Source: Amorphophallus konjac
Lineage: Eukaryota > Streptophyta > Magnoliopsida > Alismatales > Araceae
DNA length: 64,000 nt
NCBI GenBank assembly: GCA_022559845.1
Contig: CM040117.1
Location: 150,478,732 to 150,542,731, forward strand
Reading direction: 5' to 3'
Position numbers and translations under genes: made by a program. The notes under the pieces are model-generated. The model searched no databases. It had not been told where the DNA came from and worked only from the letters and a program-made list of their open reading frames with translations. This document shows positions 54,470-64,000 of this stretch, in pieces (position 1 is the stretch's first letter; every line of letters starts with the position of its first letter).

Positions 54470-55700
54470 TTTATTCTGCCCTTGGTCCAGACCTTCCGTC
54501 TGAGTCAAATAGGTTGACCTTAACATTCCGTCGGAGTCAAGTAGGCTGCCCTTGGCTTAGACCTCCCATCTGAGCCAAGTAGGTTGACCTCGACATTCCG
54601 TCGGAGTCAATATTTATTCCACCCTTGGCCCAGACCTCCCGTCTGAGCCAAATAGGTTGACCTCAAAATTCCATCGGATTCAACATTTATTATGCCCTTG
54701 GCCGAGACCTTTCGTCTGAGTCAAGTAGGTTAACCTCGACATTCCATTGGGGTCAACATTTATTCCACCTTCGGCGTCACGACAGTCCGTTGAAGCCGAC
54801 AACTATTCTACCCTTGGCATCAAGACCTTCCGTCTAAGCCAAGTAGTTCGGTGTTACAACAGTCCATCAAAGCCGACAACTATTTTACCCTTGGCGTCAA
54901 GACCTTCGTCTAAGCCAAGTAGTTCGGCATCACGACATTTCGTCGAAGCCGACACATATTCTGCCCTCGGCGTCATGACATTCCATCAAAGCCGATAGGA
55001 TTTCTACCCTTGGCGGCAAGGCCATCCATCTAAGCCAAGTAGTTCGGCGTCACGATAGTTCGTTGAAGCCGACAACTATTCTGCCTTTGGAGTCAAGACC
55101 TTCCTTCTAAGCAAGTAGTTCGGCATCACGACATCCTGTCGAAGGTGGCACATATTCTACCTTCGGCATCATGACAGTCCGTCAAAGCTGACATTTATTC
55201 TACCTTTGGCCGAATATGCCGTCCGAACCAATGAACAAAATGACCCCCTTTCTCTCGGCGTCATGACATTTCATCTAAGCCGACAAGTATCCTACCTTTG
55301 TCCCGGATATGCCGTCCGAACCAATGAATAAAATGACCCCCTTGTTTTAGTCGAGACCATCCGTCCAAGCCAATGAACAAAATGACCCCTTTTGTCTCGA
55401 CGTCACGACATTCTGTCGAAGCTGACACATATTCTGCCCCCGGTGTCATGACATTCCATCAAAGCCGACAGGCATTCTACCCTTGGCGGCAAGACCTTCC
55501 ATCTAAGCCAAGTAGTTTGGTGTCACGACACTTCGTCTAAGCCAACGACTATCCTACCTTTGGCCCAGACCTCTTGCCTAGGTCAATGAACAAAATGATT
55601 CCCCTTGGTTAATGTCAACCTCTAGTCCTACTGGGATTCACCCGACTCCTTTGGCTCAGACCTTCCGTCTGAGTCAATACATAAAACCCTTCCTTCCTTC
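54470..55700 (+). repeat. Minisatellite in the C 3' untranslated region, ~36/73-bp units
   Basis: About 30 diverged half-units of ~36 bp, alternating between two types: one with TTGGCCCAGAC facing GTCTGAGCCAA, the other with GTTGACCTCGAC facing GTCGGAGTCAAC or the variant CGGCGTCACGAC facing GTCGAAGCCG. Pairs make ~73-bp units with ACATTTATTC-type spacers. Each half can fold as a short hairpin. Tandem repeats in this position, between pol and 3' LTR, are a known feature of Tat/Ogre elements. Confidence 0.85.
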
Positions 55701-56080
55701 CTTCGGTATTAATCCTATACCTACAAATAATCAACTTGCAGATATTTTTATCAAACTTTTAAATAAAAAAGAAAATAATAATTCTCCAACATAAGGAGAA
55801 AATATGGAATCTGCAAAATAAATAATCAGTAAGTCGCGTACTTAGTAAATACGAATAAAATTCCATACATAGTACATACTTTGTGAATAAACCGTTTAAA
55901 TTAAAAAAAACTCTTGCACAATCTTGATTTTGGGTGTTTGCTCATTCTACTTGCATGCTTGCTTGTGATATAGTTTATTACACTTCCTTTGAATTTTCTA
56001 AGATCATACCTCCTTGAATAAATAATGTTGTCCTGATTCTGGACAGGTGTGCATCATGTCATATACTGAGGGGGAGAAAC
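55700..56080 (+). pseudogene. 3' end of a Ty1/copia pol with polypurine tract, fragment
   Basis: IPTNNQLADIFIKLLNK (55711-55761) is the last copia pol motif (pattern QLADIFTK.L). About 300 nt later CTGAGGGGGAGAAA (56067-56080) looks like a copia polypurine tract. Too short to classify; an inserted or captured copia remnant within the C 3' region. Confidence 0.5.
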
Positions 56081-57200
56081 CAATTTTTGGTCAGTGCATA
56101 CGTTAAGGGAGAAAGTCATATTTATGTCTCTAGTGTAACTCACAAAATACACCTAAAACAAAACTCCCACACCTTACACATCATGTATTTAATGGCTTCC
56201 AACCATAGGGATTTTGGAAATTCTTCTTAACACATTATTGATGCTCGAATTCTTACACGAACATGAAGGGTAATCGTGAGGAAAAAACTATCTTCCCCCT
56301 TGTAAAAAAATGACGAATAAGTTGAATATGGATCCTATTAACCAGGTCTCCCCACTGAACAAGTGAGGAGCCTCACGTAAAACGGTGAAATAAATTTTCA
56401 CAGTCAAAAAAGAAGAAGAAGAAGTGGCTCATCATTGAACAAATGATGAGCGTCGCGTCAAACGGTGAAGTTCAAAATTTAAAATAAATAAGGGGGCTAT
56501 GTGAAGTTATCGAAAGTCAAGAACCTGAAATGTATACGTAGGCAATAGAGTAATCCTCTAGTGTAACTTAGAAAGGATGCATATCCCTATGTTTGGGGTT
56601 CATTGCTCACATACCTACACTTCCACGTCATGGAGAAATTATCTTGGGTGTAGATTGTGATTTTAACTACATACATGGACTATGCGGTATCCTCTTTACG
56701 AATGCACATCTTCTTTAGTTATGTTTCGTGAACTGTACTCCGTCTGCGAATCATGGGCACTATTCTTATCCCACTCCCAACAAGGGAGAGTTATACTACA
56801 TATCTACTCTATGCTTGTTCTTGATGGATGCGTGCATGCTTAGGTGAAATTTGATAAATTAATTAACAACTGAACTAAAAAAATAAAAAATAAAAAATAA
56901 AATAGAAACAATAAAACAATAAAATATATCAAACACTCTTAAAATCCAAAACAAAAAGCAAAAAAATCAATCAAATATTTCCATAAAAAGAAAAAAAAGA
57001 GAAAAAAATTCACAATGATTACATATTAAAAAAATAAATTCTATTTTCACTAACTATTTGTTCAGATGGTGTGTTATAGCGACAACTGTCGCGAGAGCAT
57101 GGAGAAAGATATTTGGTCCCACCGTCCGGACGTCCTTCAAAAAAAGGAGAGGCTACACCCACAGGCCCTGCTCATTCGTCCCGCATTCGCAACACCTACG
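56081..57200 (+). other. C 3' untranslated region next to the LTR
   Basis: Contains an imperfect ~85-bp duplication (56345 and 56428): each copy has CACTGAACAAGTG or CATTGAACAAATG palindromes followed by GTAAAACGGTGAA or GTCAAACGGTGAA. A-rich stretches at 56875-57040. No coding. Confidence 0.55.
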
Positions 57201-57213
57201 GGTGGGGGACATT
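57201..57213 (+). other. Polypurine tract of C
   Basis: GGTGGGGGACATT immediately before TGTTGACACC. Confidence 0.7.
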
Positions 57214-58082
57214 TGTTGACACCTAAATTTGACATCGAGAGCAACAAGCCTCGCCGAGTTGAACAAGGATAGTTAAAAGAAAATAGTCCAAAATGATGAC
57301 AGAAATATTTTTGCAAAGCCCCGCATCGGGCAATAAGAAAAGAAAGAAGATGACTAAGAAAAAGAAGAAAAGGAAGAGAAAATGAGTGGTGTCCTTTCTG
57401 CACCTTTACCTGGCATGTCATATCGGCACCCCCATCGGCCGCCCCGATACTGGAAGAGAAGAAGAAAAGAACAAGAAATGAAGAAGAAGAAGAAAAGGAA
57501 AGAAGAAGAGGAGAGAGGTGGGAGTCTCATCTGGCACCCCCTACTCGAGTCTTTGTTGATGCACAAAATTTGAACACCACAATATACTATAACAGGATAG
57601 AAATTGTGGGAAGCTTAAGGTGTTCCTAAGGCACACTATCGTGGGCTCGACGATAAGAACTTGACAACGAAGAAACACAAGGAGAGGCTAGAGCAGCCAA
57701 ATTTCAATACCAGTGATGGCGGTGCCGTATCTTATATACGACACTGTGTCATCATAAATTTGTGTCCCGCTGGACGAATTGGATTTAAAATTAAAGGGGG
57801 CCGAGGCACACCTGAAGATGCACCGTCGCGAGTCGGACTGTGGATGCCGGGGCATCAGAAAGAGGAAGAGGAAAAGAAAAGAAAAAGAAAGAAGAAAAAA
57901 AGGGGGGTTGTATCGGTAAGGAAGAGAAAAGGAGACAAAAAGAGAAGAGGAAGAAGGAAGAAAAGAAGAAGAAGAATGGAGGGGGGTGATGTATTGGCAG
58001 CATAAAAAGAGAAAGAGGAAAAGAAGAAGAAAAAGGAGAAAAGAATAAGGGGCATGGGGAGTGTAACGGCAGCCATGTTTTT

Positions 58083-59182
58083 GCATTAAATGCAACCCAT
58101 CTGGCAGCCCCTTTTTGCGCATTTAATGCTGCAAATGGTAGCCCCTTCACATCTCAACCGGCAGCCCCTCTTTGTGCATTTAATGCTATAAACGGCAGCC
58201 CCTTCACACCTCAAACGGCAGCCCTCTTCACACCCGATCCAGCATCCCCATGCTCCATCCAGCAGCCTTCCCGCGCCCGACTTGGCAACCCTCAAGCACT
58301 TCATCCGTCACCAACGGAAAGCCCAGTGCCACAGGGTAATGAGGCCCTCACGTCCACCTCCCTACACCTCTATATAAAGGGCCACATGCCACCAGAAGAG
58401 CCCCCCCCCCTCTCCCCTGACTGGCACAAAGACTTCCCCACCAGAGCAAAAGAACAGTAGTCAGAAGAGAAGAAGAAAGGAGGAAGAAGAAGAAGAAGAG
58501 AGTGAGAAAGTGAGAAGAGAGGTGAGGAAAGGGGGGAGGAGTCAGTGCTCCGTATCTCCCACCCCTCCTTTTATTTTCTTTCCTTCTTTTTTTAGTACGA
58601 TGTATTCCTTCTTTTTTCTGCATCCTTTGCTTTGCTATAGTCAATGAATGATTTAAAAAGTCTCCCCGAATAGTTGTGTCTGCACTGTATGTTTGTTTTC
58701 CTTTTACTCATCTTGATCATCGCTCCAGAGTTTTATTTTATTCCTTCACCGTTTTCTCTTTCTTTTATCGTGGTCATCTCTTCGAGAGATTAGGAAGTAG
58801 CAAATGCCTCGGGAAGAGAAACGCATATCTCTGTAGGGTGCTTAGGCTCGGGATTTATCTTCTCCCATAGATCTGACCCCGAGTTTTGATCCCCAAGTCA
58901 GATCATTTTTCCCCTTTCTCTACATTATTCTCTTTCTTTTAGCAGATATTCTGGCCCCTTCCCATTGAACTGACAGCCTCCTTTACCTCTTAACAGATGA
59001 AGTAGCATTTAATGCTAACTCCTTTGCATTTAATGCTCTCCCCCCTTGGTGCATTTAATGCCAAAACGCGGCCCTTTTTTTTGCAAACCATCTGGCAGCC
59101 CACGTACTCTTCCCTTCCTTGGCCAACCAATAAAGCATTTAATACCTCTCTTTGCATCTAATACCCCTTAAGCATTTAATAC
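58083..59182. repeat. GCATTTAATGC palindrome series in the C 3' LTR
   Basis: Exact copies at 58119-58129, 58176-58186, 59005-59015, 59026-59036 and 59051-59061, a reversed copy (GCATTAAATGC) at 58083-58093, and variants GCATTTAATAC at 59135 and 59172. Many are next to GGCAGCCCC-type strings. Five-base arms around a single central base. Confidence 0.75.
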
Positions 59183-59821
59183 ATGATATGACAACCCCTT
59201 TCAAATGGATCGGCAGGTCCCCCATGTCCTCATATTTCTTTTAATTCAAGACGAGTCAATATCATAGATTAGAAGTCTATCTCTCGGGGCATTTGGAGCA
59301 GTGACGATGGATGTTGTCGCTTTTGTGCGCATTCGTTTAATAAAGGGGTCATCTCGGATTTTCGTGGATGTGTACCCGCTTCACCTCTCTCAAAATGTCT
59401 CGACCCGGGAGAGATGCTGTCAAAATTTCACCAGGCCTTAAATCAATAATAAAAAAAGAAAAATCAAAATCAAAATAATAAGAAATAATTAAATAGATGA
59501 ATAAATAATAATATTAAAATAAATATATTGGGGAGATTGAAACAAAAAAATAAATATGTGACCAAAATGAAGGAAAAACAAAAAAAAAAGAAAAGAGAGG
59601 AAATAGAAGAAAGGAAGATTAAAAAAACGAGCGATCCAGCACCTATGGGTGCCTTGATCCGACAGCCATGGGTGCTACAGATCGATAGGGGCACTATTCA
59701 AGCCCCCTGCATTTATTGCATTCAAGCCTTAAAAAAAAGATGTGGTTCTTGATCCGGCACCCATGGGTGCCTTGATCCAGCACCCACGGGTGCTTCGGAC
59801 CGGCAGATCCTCCCACCTTAT

Positions 59822-59825
<4 letters not shown>

Positions 59826-59850
<25 letters not shown>
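59826..59850. repeat. (AT)n microsatellite
   Basis: Uninterrupted AT dinucleotides followed by TTTA repeats to about 59865. Confidence 0.9.
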
Positions 59851-59856
<6 letters not shown>

Positions 59857-60133
59857 TTATTTATTCCTCAAACAAAATCATCCGACAGCTCTTCTCACAT
59901 TGAATCGTCAAGTCAATGTTTATGGATGGAACATTTAATGCACTTAAATCTTTAGTTAAAAAATAACTTTTTTATTCTTCAAACAAAACCATCTGACAGC
60001 TTCAACACCATCCATCCGGGAGCATATAACCCCTTCATCCGGCAGCATAACCCAACCTTTTTTTTGTTTTTGTTTTGTTATATCGTGAAGCACAAACCGG
60101 CAGTTCATATAAAAAAACCCTTTTATTATTATG

Positions 60134-60570
60134 AGCACTATTCACCTTTTGCACTGTTTACTTCACCGGGTGTCTGTTCGATCTCGTATCGCTGTCCCGT
60201 TTGTCCCATGGGGCAGAGCCAGTGATCTCCTACTCCCTGTCCAAAAGGGGAATCCTCCAGACTGCTAGACAACCTGATATCGGCAAAAAAGTGAGTGCCA
60301 ATGAATATTAACCTTTAAACACTCCGTCTATCATGTCACTGCACATATAATAATTTTAATTCTTTTCTTATTCATATCACTATTCACCTTTTGCACTATT
60401 TGCTTCACCGGGTGTCCGTTTTATCTTGCATCGCCACCCCGTTCATCCTATGGGGTAGAGCCAGTGATCCTCTACACCCAACCCAAAAGGGAGATCCTCC
60501 AGACTACCGACAGCCAGATATCGGCGAAAAAGCGAGCGCCAGAGAATAGTAACTTTTAACTATTCATTTT
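60134..60570 (+). repeat. ~246-bp tandem duplication inside the C 3' LTR
   Basis: CACTATTCACCTTTTGCACT starts at about 60134 and again at 60380; both copies continue with TTCACCGGGTGTC, CATGGGG or TATGGGG, GAGCCAGTGATC and ATATCGGC.AAAA. Only the second copy continues into sequence shared with the left LTR. Confidence 0.8.
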
Positions 60571-61079
60571 GGGCCCATTAAGGGCTAAATTCTGTTATTT
60601 TCGCCACCGTCGCGATTCTACACCCCGGAACAAGTTCTTTTCACCGCTCACGCGACCCTCGACCACTGGGCTTCACTCTGTGTCATACTGTCCTGACAAG
60701 AATTCTCGGGTCAGCCCTATTGCGGTTGTTTAGCCCGATCGGGTGCCCTTAAATCATTAATAAAATGAATATAACCAAGGCCTATTGCGAGCACAGTTTG
60801 GGCCTGCGGGTTTTCTCCGCTATGTCCATGATCTAACCTCGCTTAGAGGCTGTAACCCTTTGAGTCGGACCTACCCCTGCTGGGTTTTGTCACCTTTCTT
60901 AATATTAAATCACGCCGGATCATAGGCAAACATGTGTCTTAGGGACTCCCCGTGGCGTTGTTGCATCTTCAGCATAAATCAGTCCTAGATCAATGTCTGA
61001 ATAAGTTTTCTACGACACTTTTAGTCCCAGACTCGATGGCCCGAGGCTACGCTAGTTCACCTTTGAACCTGCATGCGTA

Positions 61080-63101
61080 TGTTGTAGATAATGAAGGACC
61101 ACTACGAGCGAGCAATAAACGAAAAGGCAATATATGATAATATCACCTCAGAAATACCAATCAGCAAGAGAGAATAATGATGGAATTCAAGTAAGCACAC
61201 ACCGTAGGCGTGGAACAAGCAGTAGATAAATAACAGAAAAGAAGCACACACCGTGGGCGTGCAACAGGTTTAAAGAAAGTAATAAAAAAGAACGAAGAGA
61301 TTATATATATCAAATAAGGATCTGTGATCGCCACCAAAGTAAGTAACACAGAAAGAACTGGGTTACGTACCTTGGAAAGGGGTGGAGTGAAGATGCACTC
61401 GGGAGCGGGGAAAACAGTCAGGCACGGACAGGAAGCGGTCTGTCGAGGGCCACTACCTAAAGAAAATAGTCGTCTAGAAGCTGCGATCAACGCCCAGAAG
61501 ACAGCACCGTGGGAACTTGATCCTCCTTCCCTTTCAGCCGGCCAAAAGGGATGGGCCTCATGTCAAATATGTTGTAGAGCTGCAAAAGAAAGCAAGGAAC
61601 ACAAACAAACGAACCCAATTAACCTTGGAAACGTGCAATATCTATAAACCAATGAAGAACTAAACACATAAATGGAGAGGACGATACCTGGGGGTTGGTG
61701 GTTTTTTAACCCCTGTAGGGCATGTAAAAACTAGGTGGGTGTATGAACGTGCAATGGATGCAAAGATATGTGGGAGGAAGAGTAGAACAAATGCTATGAT
61801 GATGTAAAAGAAGGGAGAAACGACAAGAAAACAAAACACTAAACACTGAAAAGAAACCCAATACTCCCTGGATCAGACCACACTTGGATGCAGAAAGACG
61901 ACGCTCCCTGGCTGAAACTCGTAGTAGGATGCAGCAGCACTTCGTGGCGAGCTCCAAAGATTCTCCTCTCGTGGGGAAGAAGCCAAAGGGTGCTATTTAT
62001 AGACCTTCAAACCCTAGGTTGAGTTCAAGGGATAAATGCTAGAAAAATAGGATTTTTAGAGATAAATATGTGGGATATCGAAGGGATAAAGTCTATGGAA
62101 GAGATAGGAAGTGATCAGGCATGAAATCATCGCATGGGATAGGACTCTAAGGCGTCCTCGATCGGAGAACATAGAGTTCGAGCCAATTAGGACTCTATAC
62201 TGAGCACACGGTCTATTGCGTGACCGCTACCTGATGAAAGCAGGTCGAGTGTGAACCGTGACCTAGCAAGAGCAGAAAAAACCAAAGCTGCCTCGACTCA
62301 CCAATGCCATGGGTCAACACACCAAGTCGACTCAGAGAAGAAAGGGGTCTTATGGTCACCGCTACCTCATGGAAGCAGTTGATCGATCAACCGCGACCTG
62401 GGTAAAGGGGAAAATAGACAATCAGTCAACTGATAATGGTTTAGGTCGATTGAGTTAGGAATTTCAGTCGACTAAACTGGATGCAGGTCGACTAATTTGG
62501 CCATAGGTCGACTGAATTGGCCAACAAAGGATGTTTTGATGAATCCAGTCAACAGGACCGAGTGTCTAGTCAGTCAAGATCAAGAAAAGATACTCAAGTC
62601 ACCTGCCAAGGCTTGGTTGATAGAATTGATAGGAAGAAGCCAACTCAGCCGACTGACCCTAAGAAATCAGTCGACAGACTAAGGAATCAGTTGACAGATT
62701 GAGAATAGGCCGACTGACTTGAGACAGGTCGACAGATGTTAAGGCCTGTTGACAGACATCAAGAAGCGGTCCGTAAGAATGCGGTGGTTCGACAACCGCG
62801 ACCAGGAATTAGTCGACTGAAATGGGTAGGTCGACTGAACTTGGAACTAAGTCGACTGATATTAAGAAATCAGTCAACTGAATTGGGAATTCAGTCGACT
62901 AATCTAATTCTTCAGAATAAAAATAAGCCTACTAGGCCAGAAAATGCGAACATGGCCTCCAGGCTTACTGGGCCAAAAAATGAACAAAATGGGCTCGAAA
63001 ATACGCTCAAGGAAGACTCCAAAATAATAGAAAATTCGAAACATCATGAAAGATGAATAAGGGAAAGAACTCAATTTGCAGGTTAAAAATGGGTGTCAAC
63101 A
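61080..63101 (-). mobile_element. Solo LTR F inserted in the C 3' LTR
   Basis: Absent from the left LTR of C, where 18740 and 18745 flanks are joined. 2022 bp, TGTTG...CAACA; on the minus strand it begins TGTTGACACCC. TATA-like box on the minus strand at 61991-62002 (CTATAAATAGCA). ATGCG lies on both sides, but one and two bases off the TG/CA ends, so the target duplication is uncertain. No internal coding region, hence a solo LTR. It carries GGTC/GACC inverted repeats (62205-62405) and a GTCGACT series (62430-62905), plus a short duplication containing CACACCGT.GGCGTG (61197 and 61246). Confidence 0.75.
62430..62905. repeat. GTCGACTnA motif series in solo LTR F
   Basis: Roughly 15-20 copies of (A/G)GTCGACTGAATTGG-like strings and variants (GTCAACTGA, GTCGACAGA), at 20-30-nt intervals. 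GTCGAC is itself palindromic. A hairpin with GCGGTGGTTCGACAACCGC lies at 62781-62799. Confidence 0.75.
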
Positions 63102-63360
63102 TATGCGAAGGTGTCAACGGTGAGTCGAAAGATTTACGCAGACCTGATCGAAAAGCCCCTCGGATGATATAAACCTCCTGGTAGGCTAGTCCTCAGAGGT
63201 ACTACATTCGATATGGGACTGGGTGCAGCCATCTCATGCACACCTGGGTGATTAAGGGACAGTCTTAGACTTTTGCAGATGGGCACCCACTACATCCCCC
63301 CGACATACTCTGGGATAGGGGGAGATGCTACCAAAATTTTGATTTTTCAGCGCTCGAGTC

Positions 63361-63860
63361 ACAAAAAAAAAATAAATAATAAATAAATAAATATGAATAA
63401 CAAATAACAAATAACAAATAAAATAATAATAAGAGAATAAGAAAAAATATATCAAAACAAAAAAATAATAAGTAAGAAAATCAAAACAATAAAGATAATA
63501 ATAATAACATAACAAAATAAATAATTATTATTATTATAAAATAACATTAAAGCAAAAAATATATAAGAAAGCCAAAATAATAAAAAGGATAACATAATAA
63601 AACCAAAGCAACTAAAACTAAAAATAAATAATGTAATAAAATCAAGACAATAAAAATATGCATATGAATAATGTAATTAAATAAATAAATAAATAAATAC
63701 TAAAATAAAAAATAAAATAGTAATAAATCAAAACAATAAAAAACGTGATATTTCTAGAAAACAAGTGCAATAAAACCATGACAACCAACAATAAAAAGAT
63801 AATAAGTAATAAAAATAAAAAATGATAACAAAAGAGTAATGATTGTGATCATAATGAAAT
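63361..63860. repeat. A/T-rich tract in the C 3' LTR
   Basis: Copy of 19005-19480; AATAAATA-type repeats. Confidence 0.85.
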
Positions 63861-64000
63861 GGTCATAAGCGGCGCTGGGTTCCTACCTCACCGAATCAAT
63901 AAGGTCTCGTTAGGCGCATCTTTTATTTTTGTGCACACACTAACATAAACTTTTAGGCCATATGGCCCTTCCTCTTGGAGACTAATCAAGGGTTTTCTCC

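Larger units (their letters stand above)
18075..64000 (+). mobile_element. Tat/Ogre-like Ty3/gypsy element C (host of the other insertions), pol-deleted
   Basis: The outermost element, + strand, entering from the left inside its own 5' LTR and leaving at the right inside its 3' LTR. Evidence: the sequence 18075-19650 reappears at 60398-61079 plus 63102-64000. A gag reading frame is split by element S at 21893/48712 and resumes in frame. The 3' LTR starts TGTTGACACC after a polypurine tract at 57201-57213. Before that lies a tandem-repeat 3' untranslated region, typical of the Tat lineage. Only gag (partly duplicated) and a scrap of RNase H are recognisable; protease, RT and integrase are missing, so C is non-autonomous. 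Confidence 0.75.
57214..64000 (+). repeat. 3' LTR of C (incomplete at window end; contains solo LTR F)
   Basis: Starts TGTTGACACC. Excluding F it is at least 4.76 kb long. The first 3.2 kb holds GA-rich tracts (57340-57510, 57840-58060, 58460-58540), GCATTTAATGC palindromes and GGCAGCCCC repeats. From 60398 it matches the left LTR fragment at 18075. Open frames in the GA-rich tracts are compositional. Confidence 0.75.

Noticed and set aside
53691..54470. 259-codon open frame on the minus strand, rich in Phe, Ser and Ile
   Set aside because: It is the reverse translation of a purine-rich low-complexity repeat; composition explains the lack of stops.
54470..55700. Regular repeats resembling a CRISPR array
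   Set aside because: Repeat and spacer are both diverged, units are tandem with no unique spacers, and the context is a plant retrotransposon 3' UTR.
57354..58150. Ser/Phe/Leu-rich and Lys/Arg-rich frames on both strands
   Set aside because: They lie in GA-rich simple sequence of the C LTR, with overlapping frames on both strands and no motif.
1..64000. Search for tRNA, rRNA and organelle-derived insertions
   Set aside because: No cloverleaf, ribosomal or chloroplast-like sequence was recognised by eye; a tRNAscan or organelle alignment would settle it.

Overview
The window is plant nuclear heterochromatin built almost entirely from retrotransposons inserted into one another. No cellular protein gene, tRNA or rRNA gene was recognised. 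The organism is best read as an angiosperm with a large, repeat-rich genome, because all the families seen are plant types: long-LTR chromoviruses of Tekay/Del type, a Sirevirus-type Ty1/copia element, a Tat/Ogre-like Ty3/gypsy element and an L1 LINE with an RNase H domain. I cannot name the species.

Outermost layer: element C (Tat/Ogre-like, + strand) runs from 18075 to beyond the right edge. Part of its 5' LTR is at 18075 to about 19650, followed by a leader with unrecognised ORFs and then gag. Its 3' LTR starts at 57214 and is cut by the window end. C has lost nearly all of pol, carries a partial tandem duplication of gag, and has a hairpin-forming minisatellite in its 3' untranslated region.

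Three insertions lie in C. Element B (minus-strand chromovirus, 4090-18074) sits in the 5' LTR. Element S (minus-strand Sirevirus-like, 21894-48706) sits inside gag, and the gag frame resumes exactly after it. Solo LTR F (61080-63101) sits in the 3' LTR.

Second and third layers: B is a gag-only deletion derivative. It is itself hit by an L1 (10362-14237), an unclassified 3-kb insertion E (6313-9275) and chromovirus X (5' LTR at 1971-4089, the rest leaving the window on the left). X gag is in turn cut by a possible LTR at 165-1325. S is hit by chromovirus A (24865-36115, the best preserved element, both 3.3-kb LTRs present) and by chromovirus D (39202 to about 44028, + strand), whose 3' half was deleted together with part of the S integrase.

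The most interesting signals are non-coding. (1) Four chromovirus LTR types (X, B, A, D) keep a short hairpin (TGAGC...GCTCA type) followed by a TTTTCAG tract, always 316-344 nt from the U5 end. (2) The same LTRs, and solo LTR F, carry clusters of 20-25-nt imperfect inverted repeats with GGTC/GACC cores. (3) The C minisatellite alternates two kinds of 27-29-nt hairpin. (4) Many C gag stop codons are TAG, and several stand where the duplicate copy has Gln, as expected from C-to-T decay of methylated CAG (CHG) sites. None of the elements looks able to move on its own. The window mainly records insertion, deletion and decay, plus conserved LTR RNA/DNA structures that coding annotation does not explain.
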